Shown piece after piece: positions 25,424 through 32,839 of a stretch of 64,000 nucleotides of DNA. The notes below the pieces were generated by a model, which saw only the letters and a program-made list of their open reading frames with translations, ran no database searches and was not told the origin of the DNA. The stretch lies in assembly GCF_037977235.1 (NCBI RefSeq), contig NZ_CP150276.1, positions 5,704,001-5,768,000 of the forward strand, given 5' to 3'. Both the position numbers and the translations under genes were made by a program. This DNA comes from Paenibacillus sp. FSL K6-0276. Its GTDB lineage: Bacteria > Bacillota > Bacilli > Paenibacillales > Paenibacillaceae. The first letter of the stretch is position 1, and each line of letters begins with the position of its first letter.

Positions 25424-26191
25424 TTAATGTGCTTCTTCTTCGTGAATCGTCATCTGTGCGATATAAACCATCGTCAGAATCGTAAAGATAAACGCCTGTA
25501 ATGCCCCGACGAAAATACTGAAGCCTTGCCATACAGCCAGGAAAGGAATACTGAGAATCCCCAGTTTCAAAATGACTGTAATCAGTACTTCTCCGGCAAA
25601 AATGTTAGCAAATAGACGAATAGCCAGAGCTACTGGTTTTGCCAAGTTCTCGATAATGTTCAGTGGCAAAAAGATTGGAAACGGCTCAATATAGTGTTTG
25701 AAATAATGCTTGCCATTGAGCTTAATGCCAAGGAAGTTCATCAGTATAAACACAATAATTGCCAATCCTGCAGTGATATTAATGTCAGCAGTCGGCGACT
25801 TGTACCATAAGATCTCAACATGATCACCATGCGCCAAGTTCTTGGTTGCTTCAATCACATGGCCAAACACGGTTACAGGTCCATGTGCTTCAGTTACAAC
25901 TGAGAAAGGCAATCCAAGAAGGTTGGAAACAAAGATAAACAGAATCAACGTTAGCCCCAAAGATATGTAAGGTTTTCCTTTCTTCAGGTCCATGGCACTG
26001 CTTACGACACCCTCTACAAATTCTACAACCCATTCCATAAAATTCTGAAGCTTAGATGGATTCTCAACCGAAAGCTTACGAACCGACAGCATCACCAGTA
26101 CAAATACTACTGTACAACTGATCAGAAGCATTAATACGGCTGATATATCTATCGGTATTCCCCCGACAAAGATTTTCGGCATCTCATGCAT
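25424..26191 (-). CDS. atpB: ATP synthase Fo a subunit
   Basis: 255 residues, with five to six transmembrane helices and the proton-channel helix containing the essential Arg in ALAIRLFANIFAGE. It forms the half-channels next to the c ring. GGGGG precedes the ATG by 8 nt. Followed by atpE after about 100 nt. Confidence 0.96.
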   Translation of the reverse strand: MHEMPKIFVGGIPIDISAVLMLLISCTVVFVLVMLSVRKLSVENPSKLQNFMEWVVEFVEGVVSSAMDLKKGKPYISLGLTLILFIFVSNLLGLPFSVVTEAHGPVTVFGHVIEATKNLAHGDHVEILWYKSPTADINITAGLAIIVFILMNFLGIKLNGKHYFKHYIEPFPIFLPLNIIENLAKPVALAIRLFANIFAGEVLITVILKLGILSIPFLAVWQGFSIFVGALQAFIFTILTMVYIAQMTIHEEEAH

Positions 26192-26220
26192 AGTATCATC
26201 CCCCTTTCTCTTTAATCTGG

Positions 26221-26598
26221 TTAAAGTTTGTTCTTCACACTCAGATATATCCCCGCAGGAATGGCGAGAAGCTGAGGAATAAATACGCCCGAAATAGTTG
26301 CTACCAGGGAGAAATGCTCAATCTTGATCGCGAACATGGTGACCAAAATTGCGAAGCTAATCCGTGTAACAAAACCGAGGCTGAAGGCATTCCCTTCGTT
26401 GCTCGCAATCGACTGCGTTACCCGTCGAACCTTGACGGCCAGATAACGAAAGTTTACCAATCCCGCCACCAGACCCAGAGTCATGCCCAGCGTAACCTCC
26501 CTGGTTTCATGATGAAGCGCCCAGCCCATTAAGAGTCCTGCCATAAGGACGAGCGTAACTCTAGTGACGGTATTGATCATGGGAGTCATATTATCCAT
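26221..26598 (-). CDS. atpI: ATP synthase subunit I (AtpI)
   Basis: 125 residues with four predicted membrane helices. It occupies the classical atpI position before atpB; AtpI assists c-ring assembly and magnesium or calcium handling in studied bacteria. Its ATG overlaps the atpZ 3' end by 8 nt with GGGGGAG upstream. The stop lies in an imperfect CTTTAA/TTAAAG inverted repeat (26210-26226). Confidence 0.85.
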   Translation of the reverse strand: MDNMTPMINTVTRVTLVLMAGLLMGWALHHETREVTLGMTLGLVAGLVNFRYLAVKVRRVTQSIASNEGNAFSLGFVTRISFAILVTMFAIKIEHFSLVATISGVFIPQLLAIPAGIYLSVKNKL

Positions 26599-26824
26599 TC
26601 TGCTCCCCCAAAAATTTTTTAATTAACAGGACGACGTTCACAATTCCCAGAATCATTCCGGTTATTGTGCCAATGGCGAGCCAATATTTCGGGCCCTCCA
26701 TCAGGTCTTTCAGCCACCTTGCCGCAAAAAAACCAATAACAATGTAAGCGGCGAGTATAGTGCCTGCACTTCCAATGATAAGCGCGGTCTGTAACAAGCT
26801 GTCCCTGCTATTTTGTTCTTTCAT
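26591..26824 (-). CDS. atpZ: AtpZ/AtpI family small protein, first gene of the atp operon
   Basis: 77 residues with two transmembrane helices (LIIGSAGTILAAYIVIGFFAARWL and YWLAIGTITGMILGIVNVVLLI), the pattern of AtpZ proteins that precede atpI in Bacillales. It may help form the Fo complex or a magnesium channel. The ATG is only about 10-12 nt after the expected transcription start, and the Shine-Dalgarno is weak (GGGATTG). Confidence 0.85.
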   Translation of the reverse strand: MKEQNSRDSLLQTALIIGSAGTILAAYIVIGFFAARWLKDLMEGPKYWLAIGTITGMILGIVNVVLLIKKFLGEQNG

Positions 26825-26841
26825 GGCTACAATCCCAACTA

Positions 26842-26871
26842 ATTTTACTGAATTTCTGGAGTCTTTGTCAA
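26842..26871 (-). promoter_or_regulatory. Sigma-A promoter of the atp operon
   Basis: On the minus strand a perfect -35 TTGACA (26871-26866), an 18-nt spacer and -10 TAAAAT (26847-26842). Transcription would begin a few bases before atpZ, leaving a very short leader. Confidence 0.7.
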
Positions 26872-27001
26872 TTCATTGAACATTGCCTAAAAACCCTTGA
26901 AAACATGAAAATAATCACAGCAAAATGTTCCAAAACCATATAAACCGTACAGTTTGACTGTATGTTGATTTTAATCAGATCAGATATTACTTTAAATGAA
27001 A

Positions 27002-28162
27002 TTATTTATTTTTTGTGAACATTCTGTGAAACTCTTCAGGACGTTCCTCATTTACACCAAAATGGTGCAAAATCGCATTGACAATTCGTTGGGATGCTTT
27101 GCCATCTCCGTACGGGTTGGCGGCCCGACTCATCGACTGATAGAGCTCATTATCAGTCAAAAGAGCATGTGTCCGTTCATACACCTTCTCCTCGTCCGTG
27201 CCCACAAGTTCTAGCGTTCCAGCGTCTATCCCTTCAGGACGCTCCGTCGTATCACGAAGCACAAGTACGGGTACTCCGTATGAAGGAGCTTCCTCTTGTA
27301 AACCGCCGGAATCGGTCAATATCAAGTGGGTATGCGGATAAAAATTATGCAAGTCCACGACATCCAGCGGATCAATCAGCTTAATTCTCGGATGTCCACC
27401 CAAAATTTCATGCGCAGGTTCCTTAACTGCAGGACTCGGATGCACAGGATAAACAATGGCTACATCTTCGAATTCATCAGCGATTCTTTTGACAGCTCGG
27501 AAGATATTACGATGCGGTTCACCTTGCGATTCTCTACGGTGAGCAGTCATCAAAACAAGTTTTTTTCCTAAAGCAAAATCCAAAACAGGATGCCGATAAT
27601 CAGGCTGTACGGTATATTGAAACACATCGGTTACAGTGTTGCCTGTGATATAAATACTTGATTCTTTTTTGTTCTCATTTCTCAGGTTACTAGCTGACCA
27701 ATCGGTTGGAGCGAAGTGCAGATCTGCTAATACACCTGTAAGTTGACGGTTCATTTCTTCAGGATACGGAGACAATTTGTTCCATGTCCGAAGTCCTGCT
27801 TCTACGTGCCCAACCTGAATTTGCTGCAGGAAAGAGGCGTAACTTGCAAGGAACGTCGTTAATGTGTCCCCGTGCACCAGTACGAGATCAGGTTTAACCT
27901 CTCTTAGCACAGGTTCCAAGCCTTCAAGTACACGAATAGTAATCTCATTAAGCGTCTGACGGTCCTTCATCACGTCCAGATCGTAATCAGGGGTGATGTT
28001 GAACACCTCCAACACTTGATCGAGTAACTCCCTGTGTTGTGCGGTTACACATACGATTGACTCAATATGCTCAGGATGCTTCTTCAGTTCAAGAACTAGA
28101 GGAGCCATCTTGATCGCCTCGGGGCGCACTCCGAAAATAGTCATCACTTTAATTTTGGACAT
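27002..28162 (-). CDS. mnaA: UDP-N-acetylglucosamine 2-epimerase (non-hydrolysing)
   Basis: 386 residues, GT-B fold. Motifs FGVRPEAIKMAPLVLELKK, LVHGDTLTTF, HVEAGLRT...PYPEEMNRQL, GNTVTDV and LTDSGGLQEEAPSYGVPVLVLRDTTERPEG fit MnaA/WecB. It converts UDP-GlcNAc to UDP-ManNAc in the cytoplasm, the donor for the TagA-type transferase at 4570-5325. GAGAGGGTAGGGG precedes the ATG. It lies 60 nt after upp on the same strand with no terminator between, and upstream of the atp promoter. The gap to atpZ contains only that promoter and AT-rich DNA. Confidence 0.95.
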   Translation of the reverse strand: MSKIKVMTIFGVRPEAIKMAPLVLELKKHPEHIESIVCVTAQHRELLDQVLEVFNITPDYDLDVMKDRQTLNEITIRVLEGLEPVLREVKPDLVLVHGDTLTTFLASYASFLQQIQVGHVEAGLRTWNKLSPYPEEMNRQLTGVLADLHFAPTDWSASNLRNENKKESSIYITGNTVTDVFQYTVQPDYRHPVLDFALGKKLVLMTAHRRESQGEPHRNIFRAVKRIADEFEDVAIVYPVHPSPAVKEPAHEILGGHPRIKLIDPLDVVDLHNFYPHTHLILTDSGGLQEEAPSYGVPVLVLRDTTERPEGIDAGTLELVGTDEEKVYERTHALLTDNELYQSMSRAANPYGDGKASQRIVNAILHHFGVNEERPEEFHRMFTKNK

Positions 28163-28222
28163 AACCCCTACCCTCTCATCAAAAAATCTAAAAACCTCGT
28201 ATTACCAATTACGGATTACTAT

Positions 28223-28852
28223 TTACTTAGTTCCGTACAAACGGTCTCCAGCATCACCAAGTCCTGGGACGATATATCCATGTTCATTCAAATGAGAATC
28301 AAGCGCAGCTACGTAAATATCTACATCCGGATGAGCTTCTTGAACTGCAGCAACACCTTCCGGAGCCGCAATCAGGTTCATCATTTTAATTTGTGTACAG
28401 CCTCGATTCTTCAGCGAGGTAATAGCAGCAATCGCGGATCCTCCTGTAGCTAGCATTGGATCAATTACGATCAGCTCACGTTCCTGTACATCTGTAGGAA
28501 GCTTGATGTAATACTCAATAGGTTGAAGCGTGTCTGGATCACGGAACAAGCCAACATGTCCCACTTTAGCAGCAGGGAGAAGCTTCAGAACACCCTCAAG
28601 CATCCCTAGACCGGCACGAAGAATAGGGATAAGCCCAAGCATTCTTCCCGAAATCACTTTACTTTCCGTTTCAGTGACCGGTGTTTGTACTGTAATGGTC
28701 TCTAGAGGAATGTCACGTGTAATCTCATAAGCCATCAATGTGGCAACTTCGTCAACATGCTCTCTGAAATCCTTCGTGTTTGTTCTTACGTCGCGAATAA
28801 ATGTTAGTTTGTGTTGAATTAAAGGATGATCGCAAATCACCAATTTTCCCAT
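28223..28852 (-). CDS. upp: Uracil phosphoribosyltransferase
   Basis: 209 residues. It salvages uracil with PRPP to form UMP. The PRPP loop IDPMLATGGSAIAAI and the C-terminal uracil-binding YIVPGLGDAGDRLYGT are characteristic. CCGGAGGG precedes the ATG. The position between glyA and atp genes is as in B. subtilis. Confidence 0.98.
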   Translation of the reverse strand: MGKLVICDHPLIQHKLTFIRDVRTNTKDFREHVDEVATLMAYEITRDIPLETITVQTPVTETESKVISGRMLGLIPILRAGLGMLEGVLKLLPAAKVGHVGLFRDPDTLQPIEYYIKLPTDVQERELIVIDPMLATGGSAIAAITSLKNRGCTQIKMMNLIAAPEGVAAVQEAHPDVDIYVAALDSHLNEHGYIVPGLGDAGDRLYGTK

Positions 28853-29193
28853 TTACTTTCCCTCCGGTAATTGTAAGTCGTGTCTATAACCCTAGAAAGC
28901 ACTTTTGCTTCTCTATGGCTAAATCCTGTCTATTATAGCATTCCTAACGCCGCATTTCACCTAGAAAGGAACTTGTATCCACATTGACCTCATTCTGCTT
29001 AATTTCCTTTGTTCAGAACGGTAATGATTGGATATTTAAAATGCCCATCCAGATAAAAAACCTAGATTAGGTTGTGCAAGTTTACATATTTCATACTATT
29101 CACATTTTTTTCACTATTGTTTATGAAAATTCCATGAACTACCATGACTCATTTCCATCAATTCCCCTATATAATATTGTGAACAATAAACAA
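28853..29193. other. glyA-upp intergenic region
   Basis: No gene is seen in this AT-rich stretch. It holds the upp promoter (28932-28960) and an inverted repeat TATTGTGAACAATA at 29176-29189 of unknown meaning; the rest shows nothing I can assign. Confidence 0.6.
28932..28960 (-). promoter_or_regulatory. Extended -10 promoter of upp
   Basis: Minus-strand GTGAAA (28960-28955), 17-nt spacer, TGC-TATAAT (28937-28932). The TG extension compensates for the weak -35. Confidence 0.6.
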
Positions 29194-29236
29194 CAAAAAA
29201 CCTCCACCAAATCCGAAATCAGGACTTGGTGGAGGT
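29194..29236 (-). terminator. Terminator of glyA
   Basis: ACCTCCACCAA pairs with TTGGTGGAGGT around an internal TCC/GGA stem; minus-strand tail TTTTTTGTTGTTT. Begins shortly after the glyA stop. Confidence 0.9.
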
Positions 29237-29263
29237 AAGCTCATTAATTAATACGAATAAGAA

Positions 29264-30511
29264 CTAGTATTTCAGTTCTGGATAAAGTGGGTACTGGTCC
29301 GTCAAATCAGCAACTTGACGAGCTGCCTCAGCCAATTTCACTTCATCCTTTGGATTCTTTAGAACATTAGCTATGATACGGCCAATGACCACCATTGCTT
29401 GCTCGTCCATACCACGGGAAGTGACTGCAGGTGTACCAATACGGATACCACTAGTTACAAAAGGACTCGTAGGATCAAATGGAATTGCGTTTTTATTCAC
29501 AGTGATTCCGATGGAATCCAGTACTTTTTCCGCATCTTTTCCGGTAATGTTCAGGTTACGCGTATCAAGCAACATTAAGTGGTTATCTGTACCACCGGAT
29601 ACAATGTTAACCCCTTCGCTTATCAGTGTTTCCGCGAGAACATTTGCATTCTTCACTACATTCTCAGCGTAAGTCTTAAAGGACGGCTGCAATGCTTCGC
29701 CAAATGCAACTGCTTTTGACGCAATTACATGCATCAGCGGACCACCTTGGGAACCAGGGAATACAGCTTTATCAATAGCAGCTGCCCATGGCTGTCTGCA
29801 CATAATCATACCTCCGCGAGGACCGCGCAAAGTCTTATGTGTTGTAGTTGTAACGAAATGGGCATGAGGAACTGGACTCGGATGAAGACCCGCAGCGACC
29901 AGACCTGCGATATGGGCCATATCTACCATAAATAAAGCACCAACATCATTTGCAATAGCGCCGAGTTTTTCGAAATCAATAATACGCGGATACGCACTTG
30001 CACCAGCAACAATCAATTTAGGACGATGCTTGAAGGCTGCTTTGCGCACTTCGTCATAATCAATCAGGAAATTATCTTCTTGTACACCATAAGCTACGAA
30101 GTTATAGAGCAATCCAGAAGCATTTACTGGACTACCGTGTGTTAAATGTCCGCCATGCGCCAAATTCATTCCAAGAACAGTGTCGCCCGGGTTAAGCGCA
30201 GCCAGATAAACAGCCATGTTTGCTTGTGCTCCGGAATGCGGTTGTACGTTTACATGTTCCGCACCAAACAATTCTTTTGCACGATCACGAGCCAGATTCT
30301 CAACGATATCTACATCTTCACAACCACCATAATAACGTTTGCCTGGATAACCTTCTGCATATTTGTTTGTAAGCACCGAGCCCATGGCTTCCATTACGGC
30401 TTCGCTAACGATATTCTCTGAGGCAATAAGCTCAATGTTGGCACGCTGACGTTTCAGTTCCAGTTCCATCGCTTCCAGTACTGCCGGGTCACTCTTACGT
30501 AATTGTTCCAT
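29264..30511 (-). CDS. glyA: Serine hydroxymethyltransferase
   Basis: 415 residues, full length. PLP-dependent conversion of serine and tetrahydrofolate to glycine and methylene-THF. The PLP-lysine motif VTTTTHKTLRGPRGG, NVQPHSGAQANMAVY and the SNKYAEGYPGKRYYGG-type segment (LTNKYAEGYPGKRYYGG) are intact. GGGAGG lies 10 nt before the ATG. With ywlG it sits downstream of a ZTP riboswitch; ZTP accumulates when folate one-carbon units run short, a fitting signal for this enzyme. A partial family A repeat lies between the two genes. Confidence 0.98.
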   Translation of the reverse strand: MEQLRKSDPAVLEAMELELKRQRANIELIASENIVSEAVMEAMGSVLTNKYAEGYPGKRYYGGCEDVDIVENLARDRAKELFGAEHVNVQPHSGAQANMAVYLAALNPGDTVLGMNLAHGGHLTHGSPVNASGLLYNFVAYGVQEDNFLIDYDEVRKAAFKHRPKLIVAGASAYPRIIDFEKLGAIANDVGALFMVDMAHIAGLVAAGLHPSPVPHAHFVTTTTHKTLRGPRGGMIMCRQPWAAAIDKAVFPGSQGGPLMHVIASKAVAFGEALQPSFKTYAENVVKNANVLAETLISEGVNIVSGGTDNHLMLLDTRNLNITGKDAEKVLDSIGITVNKNAIPFDPTSPFVTSGIRIGTPAVTSRGMDEQAMVVIGRIIANVLKNPKDEVKLAEAARQVADLTDQYPLYPELKY

Positions 30512-30552
30512 GTTCTTATTTCCTCCCTAGTGTGTGTAGATATGTTGTATTT

Positions 30553-30619
30553 AAGTAGAAACGATTTACCCGCCATGAAGAGGCTTTAGGCCTGCGTTTC
30601 TGCAAAAATATAAAACCAA
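30553..30619. repeat. Partial family A repeat between ywlG and glyA
   Basis: Module 1 (GTAGAAACG ... GCCTGCGTTTCTGC) and the first strand of module 2 (AAAAATATAA) are recognisable; the closing half is lost at the ywlG stop. Confidence 0.6.
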
Positions 30620-30624
30620 GTTCA

Positions 30625-31209
30625 TCAATCACAAAGCTGTGAGCCACTTTGCTCTGGAGCGCGATATACCGCACGTTCGCCGCCAATGAGTGGAGGTCTG
30701 GTCCATGCTGCATTCACCCTAGCTTCTCCAATGTACCGTAAGGTCGGCCGAAAAGGAACCGCTACCCGGCGCAAATGCATACCTATAAGTGTCTCACCAA
30801 TGTCTAAACCAGCATGCGCTTCTATCGTTTCCGCTAGAACAGGATCTTTCATAGAGCGATAGGCAGCCGCAGCCATTGAGCCTCCAGCCCCCGGTATGGG
30901 TACAGCTGAAACTTCATTTAACCCAAGCGACTCTAGCAAAGAACGTTCCATTACAAGCGCACGATTCAAATGCTCGCAGCACTGATAAACGAGATGAAAC
31001 CCTTTTTCCGCTGCTACCAAACGAACACCTTCGAGCAGTTGCTGTGCGACTTCAAGCGCACCACCGGTTCCAATCCGGACACCAGCGACCTCACTTGTGC
31101 TGACTCCAACGACAACAATTTTGCCTGACCCAAGGTTACCAGCTTCCGCCAACTCCCTTAACACAGTGACGGTTGCTTCAGTTAAAGATAACTCAACAAC
31201 TTCGTCCAT
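30625..31209 (-). CDS. ywlG: TIGR01440 / UPF0340 family protein (YwlG)
   Basis: 194 residues from ATG 31209, 7 nt after AGGAGG. Conserved sequence includes VVVGVSTSEVAGVRIGTGG, the CCEHLNRALVMER segment and SVPIPGAGGSMA-like GSMAAAAYRSM. It matches B. subtilis YwlG, whose gene also precedes glyA. Biochemical role unknown. The shared ZTP riboswitch upstream suggests a link to one-carbon or purine metabolism. Confidence 0.88.
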   Translation of the reverse strand: MDEVVELSLTEATVTVLRELAEAGNLGSGKIVVVGVSTSEVAGVRIGTGGALEVAQQLLEGVRLVAAEKGFHLVYQCCEHLNRALVMERSLLESLGLNEVSAVPIPGAGGSMAAAAYRSMKDPVLAETIEAHAGLDIGETLIGMHLRRVAVPFRPTLRYIGEARVNAAWTRPPLIGGERAVYRAPEQSGSQLCD

Positions 31210-31244
31210 CACCCTACCTCCTCAAACTTCAAACAAGCTTAATT

Positions 31245-31333
31245 TAAGCACAAACGCCTTCGGTATCCTTATAAGACAGTAAGCGTAGTGCGAGAAATAT
31301 AAGAAAGTTTAGGTGCTAAACTTTCTTATATTT
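31245..31333. repeat. Family A repeat, CGCCTTCGG subtype, between riboswitch and ywlG
   Basis: Module 1: AAGCACAAACGCC TTCGG with CTTATAAG inside and closing AGCGTAGTGCGAG. Module 2: AAATATAAG, AAAGTTTAG/CTAAACTTT inner stem and CTTATATTT. Same subtype as 14849-14948. Confidence 0.85.
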
Positions 31334-31336
31334 TAA

Positions 31337-31379
31337 ACAAAAAAGAGCAGTCCGCAGGTAGCTGCGGATTTGCTCTTTT
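31337..31379 (-). terminator. Riboswitch expression platform: intrinsic terminator
   Basis: AAAAGAGCA pairs with TGCTCTTTT around an inner ATCCGCAG/CTGCGGA stem, and the minus-strand tail is TTTTTTGTTT. It follows the ZTP aptamer directly and comes before ywlG, so ligand binding would decide read-through. Confidence 0.88.
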
Positions 31380-31458
31380 GCCCAGGCGACCGGCCGTTTA
31401 TTCCGATGCTCCATCGTGGTTTGATCCACATTTGTCGCCAGTTACATCGGAACCGATT
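31379..31458 (-). ncRNA. ZTP (pfl) riboswitch aptamer
   Basis: Minus-strand order: a CCGATG strand, the conserved core AACTGGCGAC, a GTGG-ATCAAA-CCAC hairpin, a GATGGAGCATC hairpin, then GGCCGGTCGCCTGGGCA. The two invariant blocks (CTGGCG and CGCCTGGGC) that form the pseudoknot and bind ZTP/ZMP are present at the expected order and distance. In known bacteria this class controls purine and one-carbon genes, glyA among them. Here it lies upstream of ywlG-glyA, 3' of ywlE. Confidence 0.9.
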
Positions 31459-31503
31459 ATTTGTACTTTCATCTTAAAGCAAAGCGGTCTGAAAATCAAC
31501 CAT

Positions 31504-32091
31504 TTACAAATGGCGTAAGGATTCCAGTTTATCTAGTAAACTAAATAGCGCGGTGCGAATCTCAGCAGCAGTAAGCTCATAATCTTCACGCGTACCTCCG
31601 AATGGATCGGAAATATCAAAGCTTGGTATACGCTGACGGATTTCAATCATTCGTTGCAGATCCGTTGCGTTGGGTTCACCACCAAGGGCTATGCTTAACT
31701 CAGCATCTGCGTAAAGGCTGTCCAATTCTTTAATATCCTCAGTCACAGCTTCTTCGTTATGCACATATTCCTTCAATGTATATGTTTTCGTTACGGCATC
31801 CGGAAAATACTGAAGCAAATGCTGCTTATGTCCACTGGTCAAGGTCAGCACAAGGTCGGCCCAAGCGACGGATTGCCCCGTTAATTGCGACGACTCTAAG
31901 TGATCATGAATGCCTTCTTCTTGCAATATAGCTGCAGCATGTCTCGATATAGAAGTACCGGAAATGGCGGATACACCAGCAGACCGCACTTCCAGATCGA
32001 TTCCTCGTTCCTTCGCGAGCTTTCGTAAAAGCCCCTCAGCCATAGGACTACGGCATGTATTACCGGTGCAGACGAATAAAATATGCAGCAT
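31504..32091 (-). CDS. ywlE: Protein arginine phosphatase (YwlE, LMW-PTP fold)
   Basis: 195 residues, longer than the roughly 150 of B. subtilis YwlE. The P-loop CTGNTCRS (Cys8-Ser15) has Thr12, the residue that gives YwlE its arginine-phosphate preference; tyrosine phosphatases of this fold usually have Ile. The general-acid Asp lies in ISDPFGG. It reverses McsB protein-arginine phosphorylation, which marks proteins for ClpCP. About 40 residues inserted after TYTLKEYV account for the extra length. GGGGGTG precedes the ATG. The rpiB gene that follows ywlE in B. subtilis is absent. Confidence 0.88.
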   Translation of the reverse strand: MLHILFVCTGNTCRSPMAEGLLRKLAKERGIDLEVRSAGVSAISGTSISRHAAAILQEEGIHDHLESSQLTGQSVAWADLVLTLTSGHKQHLLQYFPDAVTKTYTLKEYVHNEEAVTEDIKELDSLYADAELSIALGGEPNATDLQRMIEIRQRIPSFDISDPFGGTREDYELTAAEIRTALFSLLDKLESLRHL

Positions 32092-32138
32092 GCTTTTGCA
32101 CCCCCATGAAATTAAAATATTCTAATGCCGTTATTGTA

Positions 32139-32711
32139 TCAAAAGATGAATAGCAAGCCAAACCCCAATAAAATAGCCCCGCCCAGCGCTTCCCCATAAT
32201 CCCCGAGCCCACGACTGACATGCCGCCCAAGAAGTAAACCGATAATCGACATCAAACCTCCACAGGCACCAAAAGCTAGTATGGTCAGAAGCACGCCATT
32301 CACAAACATCCCTAAGGACACCCCGACGGAAAAAGAGTCCACACTCACACTGAGTGAAAGAAGCAACATTCCCCATAAGGTTCGGTGATTCATAGCCCGC
32401 GTACTTACAACATCCGGACGAAAGGAGTTATACACCATATGTCCTCCCAGCAGTACAAGAAGCCCTCCAGCGGCATAAGTCGTTACTTGACCTAGCAATT
32501 GCCCGACATAACTTCCCGTTAATAAACCCAGAAGAGGCATCAGCATATGAAAAAAAGCAATGAGCACACTCATTTGCAGAACATGCACCAGTCGGATACC
32601 TTTCATACCGATTCCTACACCGAGCGAAAAAGCATCCATCCCTAATGCAATCGCCATTATAGCAATGGTCACTGTCTGCCCCCAACCGGCATATACATCT
32701 CCTATGCCCAT
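32139..32711 (-). CDS. mntP: Manganese efflux pump MntP
   Basis: 190 residues from ATG 32711, where GGGGGG precedes by 6 nt; the frame is open to 32774 without a better start. Six transmembrane helices and the two conserved Asp-containing motifs ALGMDAFSLGVGIG and SLSVSVDSFSVGVSLG define the MntP family, which exports Mn2+. No yybP-ykoY manganese riboswitch was seen upstream. Equivalent to B. subtilis YwlD in the same gene order. Confidence 0.9.
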   Translation of the reverse strand: MGIGDVYAGWGQTVTIAIMAIALGMDAFSLGVGIGMKGIRLVHVLQMSVLIAFFHMLMPLLGLLTGSYVGQLLGQVTTYAAGGLLVLLGGHMVYNSFRPDVVSTRAMNHRTLWGMLLLSLSVSVDSFSVGVSLGMFVNGVLLTILAFGACGGLMSIIGLLLGRHVSRGLGDYGEALGGAILLGFGLLFIF

Positions 32712-32839
32712 GCTTAACCCCCCAAGTCCGAAATATCTTGTACAACAACGATATGCGGACAAGGAGGTAATCATGACTTCATAAGCGAGTTCGGATTAGA
32801 AGAACCAGCGCTAAAGCTGGATAGAAAAGGGCGCCGTGG

